Under the pieces are notes generated by a model that saw only the letters and a list, made by a program, of their open reading frames with translations, searched no databases and was not told the DNA's origin. A stretch of DNA of 64,000 nt from DATJLY01 sp035604195 (lineage in GTDB: Bacteria; Pseudomonadota; Alphaproteobacteria; ATCC43930; CGMCC-115725), in assembly GCA_035604195.1 (NCBI GenBank), contig DATNIY010000080.1:1-64000 (forward strand), read 5' to 3'. Positions 1 to 8,913 of the stretch are shown piece by piece; within the stretch, counting starts at the first letter, position 1; every line of letters starts with the position of its first letter. Made by a program: the position numbers and the translations under genes.

Positions 1-769
1 GCTCGACCGCCACCAGAATGTGTCGCACCACCTCTGGACGTTCCTTGACCATCTTGTCGCTGACGATCAGGCTGCCGCCCGGAACCTTGAGTCCGTGCTG
101 GCGCAGGTCCATGACCACAAGATCGATGCCCTTGGCCTTCAAGATCGGCAAGTCGTTGGTCATATAGGCCGATGTCGCAGCTATATTGTGCGCGATCAAT
201 TCCGTGATCAGTGCGTTGAGATTGAGATTGACGCGCTTGATCTTGGCGCAATCGATGGCGTTCAGCTTGCAAAAGACGGGAAGGAAATCGCCGACCGTGT
301 CGCCGACGGAAACGCCATAGGTTTTGCCCTCGAGATCCTTCGGCACACGAACCGGATTGTCCGGCAGCGAGATGATGGCCATCGGCGTGGCCGGGTGATA
401 AAGCGCGACCAGCTTGAGCGGCAGGCCCTTCGAGACGGCTTGCAGGCCATAGATGCCGGGCGCATAGGTCGCCGTGTCCTGCCCCTGCATCACCGCGGCC
501 AAGGTTGCCGGTGCGCCCGCCCCCTCGCCGAGCGACATATCGAGCCCCTGCTCCTTGAAATAGCCTTTATCCAGCGCGACGTAGAACGGCCCATATTCGC
601 CCTTGAGCTTCCAGCTGAAACGGATCGAGACCGGCGTCGCGGCCTCGGCAACCACCGCGCTCGGCGCCGAACGTTCTTCCGCGAAGGCCGGCGCCGCCGC
701 CACCGCCAGTTCGAGAGCCGTTGCCGCAGCCACACTCGCGGCAAGCCTGGTCCAGGAAAACTCGAGCAT
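1..769 (-). CDS. NMT1/THI5-type ABC transporter substrate-binding protein, C-terminus beyond the window
   Basis: Translating the minus strand from the ATG at 769 gives a continuous protein that runs off the left edge. It opens with a hydrophobic, Ala-rich export signal ending near APAFA. Then comes the typical SsuA/NMT1 start, with FSWKLKGEYGPFYVALDKGYFKEQGLD in pieces, and later the DLEGKTYGVSVGDT stretch of family members. A purine-rich GGGGG sits about 7 bases before the ATG. Family members are periplasmic binding proteins for nitrate, sulfonates, pyrimidine precursors or aromatic acids, so the ligand cannot be read here. It is divergent from a deaminase of the guanine/cytosine type, which would suit a nucleobase-like ligand, but that is inference. 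Any permease or ATPase would have to lie left of the window. Confidence 0.85.
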   Translation of the reverse strand, partial: MLEFSWTRLAASVAAATALELAVAAAPAFAEERSAPSAVVAEAATPVSIRFSWKLKGEYGPFYVALDKGYFKEQGLDMSLGEGAGAPATLAAVMQGQDTATYAPGIYGLQAVSKGLPLKLVALYHPATPMAIISLPDNPVRVPKDLEGKTYGVSVGDTVGDFLPVFCKLNAIDCAKIKRVNLNLNALITELIAHNIAATSAYMTNDLPILKAKGIDLVVMDLRQHGLKVPGGSLIVSDKMVKERPEVVRHILVAVE

Positions 770-940
770 GTTTGGTCCCCCTTCCGCGTCCGGCGCTATG
801 TCCGCTGCCGGATATCGGCCCGCCGCAATTCGGAATTGTGATCACGGAACCGGCAGCCCGTCAAGAAATCCAGTGTCAGGCCGCACCGCGAATGTGATAG
901 ACGAGAAGCGACCTGCGATCCCGTCGAAAGGATTTTGGCG

Positions 941-1462
941 ATGCCAGAGGAAGCCGGGCCGAATTCCGAACTCGCCCTGCACGAGCGATGGCTCAGGCGG
1001 TCGATCGATCTCGCCTCCGCGGGATCACGCGCCGGCCACGGAAGGCCTTTCGGAGCGGTGATCGTGCGCGAGGGCAAGATGATTGCCGAAGCGCACAATG
1101 AAGTCATTCGCCTGAATGATCCGACGGCACACGCGGAGATTCTGGCGATCCGACGCGCGGCCGCTTCCCTCGTGTCGCGCGATCTATCGGCCTGCGACGT
1201 CTACGTCAATGGCATGCCCTGTCCGATGTGCTATTCGGCGATGTATTGGGCGGGACTTCGCAAGCTCTATTACGGCTGCAGTGCGGAACAGCTCGCACAA
1301 ATCGTCGGCATCGACGATGCCGAGCTTTACGCCGATCTGGCGCTGCCGCCGCCACGGCGCCAGAGGCTGCCGGCGGAGCAGATCACGAGCGTCGTCAGCG
1401 AGGCGGTCGCCTGCTATGAGGCCTGGGGCCATCGCGGCCATACGCGAGGCGCCCTGTCGTAA
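941..1462 (+). CDS. Guanine-deaminase-like zinc nucleoside/nucleobase deaminase
   Basis: 173 residues of the CMP/dCMP deaminase fold. The zinc site is complete: His64-Ala-Glu66 in PTAHAE, where Glu is the proton shuttle, and Cys94/Cys97 in PCPMC. The size and the order of motifs match the small bacterial guanine deaminases (GuaD type, guanine to xanthine plus ammonia) better than tRNA adenosine deaminase TadA. Substrate remains an inference because TadA-like and GuaD-like proteins share the core. ATG 941 is preferred over the in-frame TTG at 935 because AGGA at 929-932 is at the right distance. The neighbour on the other strand is a substrate-binding protein, so the pair may serve uptake and salvage of a nitrogenous base. 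Confidence 0.8.
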   Translation: MPEEAGPNSELALHERWLRRSIDLASAGSRAGHGRPFGAVIVREGKMIAEAHNEVIRLNDPTAHAEILAIRRAAASLVSRDLSACDVYVNGMPCPMCYSAMYWAGLRKLYYGCSAEQLAQIVGIDDAELYADLALPPPRRQRLPAEQITSVVSEAVACYEAWGHRGHTRGALS

Positions 1463-1563
1463 CGCGGAGAGCGCCGCAATGATCGACTTTGCGAGCCACT
1501 CGAAATTTTTCGCGGTTTTATGCGTTTATGTTAATGCCGGCGGCTCATGAACAGATGTGATTC

Positions 1564-3903
1564 ATGAGCGCGCGCAAGCTCGCCGCGGATGAAGTGGCGC
1601 TGCCGCGGTTTGCCTTCGCGGCGGCGAGCCATCCCGAGATCTTCGATCTCACGAGCCACGCCCGGGCCCGCGAGGCGCTCGATTTTGGCCTGTCGATCTC
1701 CGGCGTCGGCTTCAACATCTTCGTCGTCGCCGAGGACCGGTCGCGGCGGATGACGGCGACGCATTCCTATCTCGACGAGGCGCTGGCGAAACGGCCACCG
1801 CAGGACGACTGGGTCTATCTCAACGATTTCCGCGACCCGGCGCATCCGATGCCGCAGGCGCTGCCGGCGGGCCAGGGGCGGCGGCTGCGTGATCGCATGA
1901 GGGAGCTCGTGGTGCGGTTGGGCGACGCGCTGGCCGCCGCCGTCACAGCCGAATCGCATCAAGCGCGCGTGCAGGCGTTGCGCGATGCCGCGCAGCGCGA
2001 AGTCGCGGCCGAGCTCGCGAGTCTGAAGAAGGTGGCGGAATCGCACAGCCTCGCGCTTGTGCAGGGCGAGGACGGCAGTCTGCGGCTGGCGCAGCCGGCT
2101 GCCGCGGCGGCAACACCTGCGGTCGACGAAGCCGCCGAGCGCGACATCGCCGCGGCGATGACCCGTTTCCAGCGCCGGGCGGTGGGCGCGCGGGCGCAGC
2201 TCGCCGACCAGATTGCAGCGCTCGTGCGCGGCGTTGCGGCAGAGGTCGCAACCCCGCTCTTCGAGGAGATCATCGGCGCGTTCGCGGCCTTCGACGGCAT
2301 CGCGCTCTGGCTCGGCGAGGCGCGCGACGATGTCATCGCGACGCCCGGCCGCTTCGCGCCGCAAGCGCCCGAGACCGCACCCGATCCGCCGCAGCGTCGC
2401 TATGACGTCAACCTCTTCGTCGATCACGGTGGCGAGAGCCATCCGGTAATCGTGCTCGAAGGCAATCCCAGCTACGAGAACCTCTTCGGCTGGATCGAGT
2501 ACCGCCAGGCCCAGGGCTCGGTCGAGACCGACTTCACCATGATCCGCGCCGGCGCTCTCCATCGCGCCAATGGCGGCGTGCTGGTGCTGCGCGCGGAAGG
2601 GCTCGCGGCCAATCCGACGAGTTGGGCGTTCCTCAAGGCGGCGCTGCGCGATTGCGTGATCCGCATCGAGGAGCCGCATCGCGCGCAGATGGCGCCCATC
2701 GCCGGCGCGCCCAAGCCGGTGCCGGTGCCGCTCGACCTCAAGATCGTGATTGTCGGCGCGCCGCGTTGGTATGCGTTCTTTTTCGACGGTGATGCGGATT
2801 TCGGCACTTATTTCAAGATCCGCGCCGATATCGACGACGACATGGAGGCGACGCCCGGCAATCTCGGCGTTTATGCCGGGCTGATCCTGGAGATGGCGAG
2901 GGCCCAAGGGATGGAGGGCGTCGCCGACGCGGCGACCGGGCGGCTTCTCGGCACCGCCGCGCGCTGGGCGGAGCGGCGCGACCGGCTCACCGCGCGCATC
3001 GAGCAAATCGAGGACCTGGTGAACGAGGCCGTCATCCATGCGCGCGCGGCGGGGGCGACGCAGATTACCGACGCGGTGATTGTCGCCGCGGCCGCGGCGC
3101 GCCGGCGCCGACAATCGCGCATCGAGGACCGCCTCGTCGACCTCATCGTGCAGGGCGCGCTGATGATCGACACCACCGGCGGCGCCGTTGGGCAGGTCAA
3201 TGCGCTCACCGTGCACGAGACGCCCGATCGGCCCTTCGGCACTCCGGTGCGGGTGACGGCGCGCGCCTCGGTGGGCCGCGCCGGCATCGTCAATATCGAG
3301 CGCAACGTCGCGCTGGGCGGACCGATCCAGCAAAAGGGCGCGATGGTGCTTCAGGGCTTCCTCGCCGGCCGCTTCGCACAAAGGCAGCCGCTTTCCTTCA
3401 CCTGCTCGATCACCTTCGAACAGCTCTACGGCGGCGTCGAGGGCGACAGCGCATCAATGGCCGAGCTCATCGCCGTGCTCTCCGATCTGGCCAAGATTCC
3501 GGTGCGGCAGGAGGTCGCCATCACCGGCTCCGTCAACCAAGCCGGCATGGCGCAAGCGATCGGCGGCACGCGTTGGAAGATCGAGGGCTTCTATCGCGTC
3601 TGCGCGGCAAAGCCCGGCGGCCTCACCGGCAGACAGGGCGTCATCATCCCCGAGGCCAATCGCGTGAATCTGGTGCTCCATGACGAGATCGCCGCGGCGA
3701 TCGCCGCCGGGCGCTTCCATCTCTGGTCGATCGCTACGGTCGAGGCGGCGGCGGAGATTTTGCTGGGAGTGCCGGCGGGCGCGGCCGATGCCGACGGCAA
3801 CTATCCGCCGGACAGCATCTTCGGCCACGCGGCCGCGCAGCTCCAATCCTTCGACCGCATTCTTGCCGCACGCGCCATCGGAGCCGACGAACAGCGCGGC
3901 TAG
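1564..3903 (+). CDS. Lon-like (AAA_32/LonC-type) protease with degenerate P-loop
   Basis: 779 residues. The C-terminal third is a Lon protease domain: the serine is Ser629 in GVEGDSAS and the lysine is Lys672 in GGTRWKIEGFY, 43 residues apart as in classical Lon, so the Ser-Lys dyad is intact. The N-terminal part resembles the AAA_32 region of LonB/LonC-like proteins, with a helical insertion around residues 100-230. The nucleotide site looks broken. Where family members have GxxGxGR/K-T, this protein reads VVAEDRSRRMTAT (residues 54-66), lacking the glycines and the P-loop lysine. The Walker-B-like stretch reads GGVLVLRAEGL. LonC of Meiothermus is a known ATP-independent Lon-like protease with a non-functional AAA+ domain, and this may be a similar case. 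The next gene starts 18 bases after it. Confidence 0.85.
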   Translation: MSARKLAADEVALPRFAFAAASHPEIFDLTSHARAREALDFGLSISGVGFNIFVVAEDRSRRMTATHSYLDEALAKRPPQDDWVYLNDFRDPAHPMPQALPAGQGRRLRDRMRELVVRLGDALAAAVTAESHQARVQALRDAAQREVAAELASLKKVAESHSLALVQGEDGSLRLAQPAAAAATPAVDEAAERDIAAAMTRFQRRAVGARAQLADQIAALVRGVAAEVATPLFEEIIGAFAAFDGIALWLGEARDDVIATPGRFAPQAPETAPDPPQRRYDVNLFVDHGGESHPVIVLEGNPSYENLFGWIEYRQAQGSVETDFTMIRAGALHRANGGVLVLRAEGLAANPTSWAFLKAALRDCVIRIEEPHRAQMAPIAGAPKPVPVPLDLKIVIVGAPRWYAFFFDGDADFGTYFKIRADIDDDMEATPGNLGVYAGLILEMARAQGMEGVADAATGRLLGTAARWAERRDRLTARIEQIEDLVNEAVIHARAAGATQITDAVIVAAAAARRRRQSRIEDRLVDLIVQGALMIDTTGGAVGQVNALTVHETPDRPFGTPVRVTARASVGRAGIVNIERNVALGGPIQQKGAMVLQGFLAGRFAQRQPLSFTCSITFEQLYGGVEGDSASMAELIAVLSDLAKIPVRQEVAITGSVNQAGMAQAIGGTRWKIEGFYRVCAAKPGGLTGRQGVIIPEANRVNLVLHDEIAAAIAAGRFHLWSIATVEAAAEILLGVPAGAADADGNYPPDSIFGHAAAQLQSFDRILAARAIGADEQRG

Positions 3904-3921
3904 CAACGCCGAAGGGAGCCT

Positions 3922-4929
3922 ATGGAAGATAAATCCAACCAAATTCCGGTTATCGACATCGCGCCATTTCAGGCGGGCCGTGCCGATGGCAAGGCAGCGG
4001 TCGCGGCTCAGGTCAAGCGTGCCTGCGAGGAGATCGGCTTTTTCACGATCGTCGGGCATGGTGTGGCCCCGGCTCTGATCGAGGAAACGCGAAACGTCAG
4101 CAACCGGTTCTTCGATCTGCCCCTCGAGCAAAAACTCAAGATCAAGCGCGCCCCAGGTGCCGCCAGCCGCGGCTATGCCGTGACGGGCGACCTCGCGCTG
4201 GCCTATTCGCGCGGCGACAAGTCGCCGCCCGATTACCAGGAAGGCTTCGGCATCGGCGCCTTGGAGTTTCCCGCTGACGATCCCTATTACCACACCGAGA
4301 TGGCGCGGAAATTCATCGTGCCGAACGTTTGGCCCGAACGCCCGCCCACGCTCCGCTCCTCTTTAGAGCGGTATTACCGGGTCATGGCGGCGTTGTCCGC
4401 GGATATCATGCGTATCTTCGCGCTGGCGCTCGATCTCGACGAGCATTTCTTCGTGGGCAAGATCGACAAGGCGGTCAGCTTTCTCCGCATCATCAGATAC
4501 CCGGCGCAGAGCGACCCGCCGCTGGACGGCCAACTGCGCGCGGGCGCCCATACCGACTACGGCACCTTGACCATCCTTCTGGCCGAGGACAAGCCGGGCG
4601 GGCTGCAGGTCCAGGTCCGCGACGGAAACTGGGTCGACGTGCATCCGCTCCCGGACTCGTTCGTCATCAACATCGGCGATCTGATGATGCAGTGGACGAA
4701 CGACCACTGGGTCTCGAACCTGCACCGGGTCGCCAATCCGCCGCCCCAATTCGCCGAGGTGCCGCGGCTTTCCGTCGTGTTCTTCCATCAGCCGAACTAC
4801 GACGCCGAAATCCGCTGCATCGAGAAATACGCCGGGGCCGCCAGCATGCCCAAATATCCGCCGACCACGGCCGGCGCCCATTGGATTGGCAAGCAATCGA
4901 AAGCGCGCAATGTCAACGCCGCGCGATAG
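3922..4929 (+). CDS. 2-oxoglutarate/Fe(II)-dependent oxygenase, isopenicillin-N-synthase superfamily
   Basis: 335 residues, a usual length for this family. The N-terminal DIOX_N region (IPVIDIAPF, then CEEIGFFTIVGHGV) is followed by the double-stranded beta-helix core. The iron ligands are His210 and Asp212 in GAHTDYGTLTIL and His268 in NLHRV. Arg282 and Ser284 in PRLSV fit the RxS motif that binds the carboxylate of 2-oxoglutarate. The family includes gibberellin-type oxidases, ethylene-forming enzyme and many bacterial enzymes of unknown substrate; nothing here narrows it. It lies 18 bases after the Lon-like gene and probably shares its transcript. A binding-protein gene follows after about 270 bases. 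Confidence 0.85.
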   Translation: MEDKSNQIPVIDIAPFQAGRADGKAAVAAQVKRACEEIGFFTIVGHGVAPALIEETRNVSNRFFDLPLEQKLKIKRAPGAASRGYAVTGDLALAYSRGDKSPPDYQEGFGIGALEFPADDPYYHTEMARKFIVPNVWPERPPTLRSSLERYYRVMAALSADIMRIFALALDLDEHFFVGKIDKAVSFLRIIRYPAQSDPPLDGQLRAGAHTDYGTLTILLAEDKPGGLQVQVRDGNWVDVHPLPDSFVINIGDLMMQWTNDHWVSNLHRVANPPPQFAEVPRLSVVFFHQPNYDAEIRCIEKYAGAASMPKYPPTTAGAHWIGKQSKARNVNAAR

Positions 4930-5201
4930 GGCGTGCCAGCAGCGGGATGCCGAGGGCGGCGCAGCGGAACGCGACTCCAGAACGGCCTATTCCAGTCGAA
5001 TGATATTTACTTGGAAGGCGTGACGCCCAAGCCCTTTTCGATGCTCAACCGTTTTTGCGTGAGGGAGTCGAATGATTTCCGCATTCACCGCTGCGCTGCC
5101 CTTTAAGGGGTCAGTGTCCGCAGACTGCCTTGTCCGTAAGGCAGAATTGGTACATCCTTCGTCATCGGGGAATGTCGGTTGAGTCGGGGAGGAGCATCGC
5201 G

Positions 5202-6422
5202 ATGGGAAAGCGTTGCAACGCTTGGGAAAGCCTCACGGGCCATTGGGCGCGCGCCAAATTGGCTCAACGCTTCGCGATCGCGGCGACGCTGGTGTTTGCG
5301 GGATCCGGTGCGGGCGTCGGCCAGGCGCAAGAGACCGTCAAGATTGGCGTTATCCTTCCGCTGAGCGGTCCGGCGGCCGCAATCGGCCAGGAAAATCTGA
5401 ACGGCATCCAATATGCAGTTGATGAGAGGGGCGGCCAAATTGCCGGCAAGCGCATCGAGCTTGTCGTCGCCGACAGCCAGAACAGCCCGAACACCGGGCT
5501 GAGCGAGGTCCGCCGGCTGGTCGAGAACGAGAAGGTCATCGCCGTCGTCGGCTCCTTGAACAGCGCCGAGGCCCTCGCCATCCATCCCTACACGACACGC
5601 GCGGAAGTGCCTTATGTCTCGGGTGGCATAGCCGCCGACCTCACGGGTGCGCGCAAATCGCTCTACACCTTCCGGGCGAGCTTCGCAGCCGGACAGGTGG
5701 AGACTCCGCTCGCGCAATTCCTCATCCGGCGAGGCCTCAAATCCGGCATCTTGCTCGGCTCCGATTATGCGGCGGGGCATGATGCCGTGAATGCCGTTGC
5801 CGCTAATTTGAAGCGGTTCGGCGGTGCGGTCGTCGATGAAATCTTTCCGCGTCCAGGCGAAACCGATTACGCGCCCTATTTCTCGCGCATCACCGATGCC
5901 AAGGCGGATTTCGTCTACGGCTTTTTCTTCGGCGGCGATGTCCTGCGCTTTATTCAGCAATACCGGAGCTTCGGCATCAAGCTCCCGCTCGATATCACGA
6001 CGGCGGCGATCGCGTCGGCGGGCGTCGCGCAGGCCCTGGGCCCGAGCGTCGACGGCATCCTTTCGGCAGAGGAATGGGTGTGGACGGCGGACGATCCGGC
6101 GTCGAAGGCGTTCGTCGAGGGCTACACAAAGAAATTCGGCATGCAGCCGCAAGAGATCTCCGCCGACGGCTACATCGAGGGCCGGAGCGTGATCGATGCG
6201 ATAGCGGCGCTCAACGGCAAGGTCGCGAACGGCACGGAATTGGCGAAAGCCATGCAGAAGGTTCGCTTTCCCATACCCGGCCAGGAGTTCCGCTTCGACG
6301 CCAACAACAATCCGATCGTGAGCCTGCGCCTCGTTCAATGGGCATGGCAGGACGGGAAGGCCGTTCCCATGATCCTCGATACCCTTCACAACATCGGGCA
6401 GGATGGGAATCCGGTGCCGTGA
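5202..6422 (+). CDS. LivK-like (branched-chain amino acid type) ABC substrate-binding protein
   Basis: 406 residues with an export signal (RFAIAATLVFAGSGAGVGQAQ) and the mature start ETVKIGVILPLSGPAAAIG that is diagnostic of Peripla_BP_6/LivK proteins. The body carries the expected DSQNSPNTGLSEVRRLV and VVGSLNSAEALA segments and ends with a VPMILDTLHNIG tail. The ATG at 5202 is chosen because GGGGAGGAG lies about 8 bases upstream; earlier in-frame starts would add a non-signal-like extension. The ligand is probably an amino acid, amide or small organic acid. No liv permease or ATPase lies near, only the oxygenase upstream and tRNA-Gln downstream, so it is an orphan receptor component in this window. 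Confidence 0.9.
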   Translation: MGKRCNAWESLTGHWARAKLAQRFAIAATLVFAGSGAGVGQAQETVKIGVILPLSGPAAAIGQENLNGIQYAVDERGGQIAGKRIELVVADSQNSPNTGLSEVRRLVENEKVIAVVGSLNSAEALAIHPYTTRAEVPYVSGGIAADLTGARKSLYTFRASFAAGQVETPLAQFLIRRGLKSGILLGSDYAAGHDAVNAVAANLKRFGGAVVDEIFPRPGETDYAPYFSRITDAKADFVYGFFFGGDVLRFIQQYRSFGIKLPLDITTAAIASAGVAQALGPSVDGILSAEEWVWTADDPASKAFVEGYTKKFGMQPQEISADGYIEGRSVIDAIAALNGKVANGTELAKAMQKVRFPIPGQEFRFDANNNPIVSLRLVQWAWQDGKAVPMILDTLHNIGQDGNPVP

Positions 6423-6606
6423 TTGCGCGTAATTTCGATCGGCGGTCAATGAACTGAGCCCCTGAAACCGGCGCCGCAAAGCCGCCGATCGGGCTCCGAA
6501 AATCCAAGAATTGCCAGGTCAGAGACTCGGGCGCACCGGCCTAAACCGCAGAAATCTCGGCGTTTCTCGCGCCCCGGGGAATTTCCGGCGCAGAGACCGC
6601 TTTGGC

Positions 6607-6681
6607 TGGCTGGGGCGGGAGGATTCGAACCTCCGTATGGCGGAATCAAAATCCGCTGCCTTACCACTTGGCTACGCCCCA
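6607..6681 (-). tRNA. tRNA-Gln (anticodon TTG)
   Basis: The minus strand folds into a full cloverleaf of 75 nt with encoded CCA. The acceptor arm is TGGGGCG paired with CGCCCCA, and the T-arm contains GGTTCGAATCC. The anticodon stem GCGGA/TCCGC encloses the loop TTTTGAT, giving anticodon TTG. It stands alone between the LivK-like gene and tkt. Confidence 0.95.
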
Positions 6682-6822
6682 TCAGGCGGCGGTCGCGCGT
6701 GACCTTAAGGGCAAAGGCCGCTTCCCGCAACGGCGCCCTGCCCTGACATCCCGGTTGACGCCGGCCCGGCGGGTCGGCAAGGTGCGCGCATTCCACGGCT
6801 CCCCGCACCGCCGCCGCTGCCG

Positions 6823-8844
6823 ATGAGCGCCACCGAGACCGCTGGCTCTGCCTCGCCCCTACCCGCGCCGCGCGACCCGGCGCTGCGCCGCATGGCCGAC
6901 GCTATTCGCGCCCTCGCCATGGATGCCGTCGAGCAAGCCCAGAGCGGCCATCCCGGCATGCCCATGGGCATGGCGGATGCGGGTACCGTATTGTGGAGCC
7001 GGTTTCTCAAGTTCGATCCGCTGGCGCCGGATTGGCCCGACCGCGACCGCTTCGTGCTCTCGGCCGGGCATGGCTCGATGCTGCTTTACGCGCTGCTGTA
7101 TCTCACCGGCTATCCCGACATGAGTCGCGCCGAGCTGAAGCGCTTTCGTCAGCTCGGCAGCCGCACGCCCGGCCATCCCGAGCGCGGCCACGCCGCCGGC
7201 ATCGAGACGACGACCGGCCCGCTCGCCCAGGGGCTCGGCAACGCCGTCGGCATGGCCTTGGCCGAGCGTCTGCTCGCGCAGCGCTTCGGCGACGCTCTGG
7301 TCGATCATTACACTTACGTGATCGCCGGCGACGGCTGCCTGATGGAGGGCCTGTCGCACGAGGCGATCTCGCTTGCCGGCCATCTTCGCCTGCGCAAGCT
7401 CATCGTGCTGTGGGACGACAATCGCGTCTCGATTGACGGCGGCACCGATCTCGCCACTTCCGAAGACGAGCTGCGCCGCTTCGCCGCCGCGGGCTGGCAG
7501 GCCGAGGCGATCGACGGCCACGACACCGACGCCGCCGCCGCGGCGCTGGCGCGGGCGCGCCAGGCCGAGCGTCCCTCGCTCATCGCTTGCCGCACCACCA
7601 TCGGCTTCGGCGCTCCGACCAAGGCAGGGACCGCCGCCGCCCATGGCTCGCCCTTGGGCGCAGCCGAAATCGCCGAGACCCGCCGCCGGCTGCATTGGCC
7701 CTATCCGCCTTTCGAAGTGCCGGAGGATGTGGCCGAAGCCTGGCGCGCGGCCGGGCAGCGCGGCAGCAAAATTTCGAGCGCCTGGCGCGAGCGGCTGGCC
7801 GCCGCCGATGCCGCGACGCGCAATGAATTCGAGCGCCGCATCGCGGGGCGGCTGCCCGATGGCTGGCGCGAAGCGCTCGATGCGGTCAAAGCCAAATTCG
7901 CCGCCGAGGCACCGAAGATTGCAACGCGCCAGGCTTCCGGCATGGTGCTCGATGCGCTGGCGCCGGTGCTGCCCGAATTGGTCGGCGGCTCGGCCGATCT
8001 GACCGGTTCCAACAACACCAAGGCCAAGAGCCAAAAAGTGGTGACGCGCGACGACTTCTCCGGCAGCTACATCCATTACGGCGTGCGCGAGCACGGCATG
8101 GCCGCAGCGATGAACGGCATGGCGGCGCATGGCGGGATCATTCCCTATGGCGGCACCTTCCTCGTCTTCTCCGATTATTGCCGGCCGGCGATTCGCCTTT
8201 CGGCGCTCATGGGATTGGGCGTCATCTATGTCATGACGCATGATTCGATCGGCCTCGGCGAGGATGGCCCGACGCATCAGCCGATCGAGCATCTGGCCGC
8301 CCTGCGCGCCATGCCAAATCTCCAGGTGTTTCGCCCGGCCGATGCGGTCGAGACGGCGGAATGCTGGGAATGCGCGCTCGCCAGCCGCGACCGGCCATCG
8401 CTGCTCGCGCTCAGCCGCCAGAGCGTGCCCGGCTTGCGCCGCGGTGCAGGCACGGGCAATCGCTCGGCGCAGGGCGCCTATGTGCTGGCCGAGGCGGAAG
8501 GGGCACGGCGCCTGACCATCCTCGCGACCGGCTCGGAGGTGGCGCTTGCGCTGGCGGCGCGCGATCTCTTGGGCGCGCGCGGCATCGCCGCCGCAATCGT
8601 GTCGATGCCGTGCTGGGAGCTTTTCGACCGGGTCGACGAGTTCTACCGCCACGCGGTGCTGGGCACGGCGCCGCGTCTTGCCGTCGAGGCGGCCTCGCCC
8701 TTCGGCTGGGAGCGCTATGTCGGCGAAGGCGGGCGGATCATCGGCATCAGCCGCTTCGGCGCCTCGGCGCCGGCCGCCGACCTGTTCCGCCAATTCGGCA
8801 TCACCGCCGAGGCGGTCGCCGAGGCGGCCCAGGCGCTGCTCTGA
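6823..8844 (+). CDS. tkt: Transketolase
   Basis: 673 residues, the normal length. It transfers two-carbon ketol units between sugar phosphates in the pentose-phosphate and Calvin-type cycles, using thiamine diphosphate and Mg2+. Visible landmarks are SGHPGMPMGMAD near the N-terminus, the cofactor motif GDG...N (IAGDGCLMEG to WDDNRVSIDG), and the pyrimidine-domain stretch GVREHGMAAAMNGMA with DSIGLGEDGPTHQPIEHL. It opens a run of co-directional sugar-phosphate genes and ends 69 bases before gap, so tkt and gap are probably co-transcribed. No strong ribosome site is visible before ATG 6823. Confidence 0.97.
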   Translation: MSATETAGSASPLPAPRDPALRRMADAIRALAMDAVEQAQSGHPGMPMGMADAGTVLWSRFLKFDPLAPDWPDRDRFVLSAGHGSMLLYALLYLTGYPDMSRAELKRFRQLGSRTPGHPERGHAAGIETTTGPLAQGLGNAVGMALAERLLAQRFGDALVDHYTYVIAGDGCLMEGLSHEAISLAGHLRLRKLIVLWDDNRVSIDGGTDLATSEDELRRFAAAGWQAEAIDGHDTDAAAAALARARQAERPSLIACRTTIGFGAPTKAGTAAAHGSPLGAAEIAETRRRLHWPYPPFEVPEDVAEAWRAAGQRGSKISSAWRERLAAADAATRNEFERRIAGRLPDGWREALDAVKAKFAAEAPKIATRQASGMVLDALAPVLPELVGGSADLTGSNNTKAKSQKVVTRDDFSGSYIHYGVREHGMAAAMNGMAAHGGIIPYGGTFLVFSDYCRPAIRLSALMGLGVIYVMTHDSIGLGEDGPTHQPIEHLAALRAMPNLQVFRPADAVETAECWECALASRDRPSLLALSRQSVPGLRRGAGTGNRSAQGAYVLAEAEGARRLTILATGSEVALALAARDLLGARGIAAAIVSMPCWELFDRVDEFYRHAVLGTAPRLAVEAASPFGWERYVGEGGRIIGISRFGASAPAADLFRQFGITAEAVAEAAQALL

Positions 8845-8913
8845 AATATTTTGGGGGTTTGGTTCGTTAACGAGGTATCGCTCGCTTCGTCGAGACGGAC
8901 GCCGGAGGAAAGA

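Noticed and set aside
1531..3381. Long open minus-strand frame opposite the Lon-like gene (616 codons)
   Set aside because: It is a shadow of high-GC coding DNA: the translation is Arg/His/Ala-rich with no domain, while the plus strand gives an intact Lon fold.
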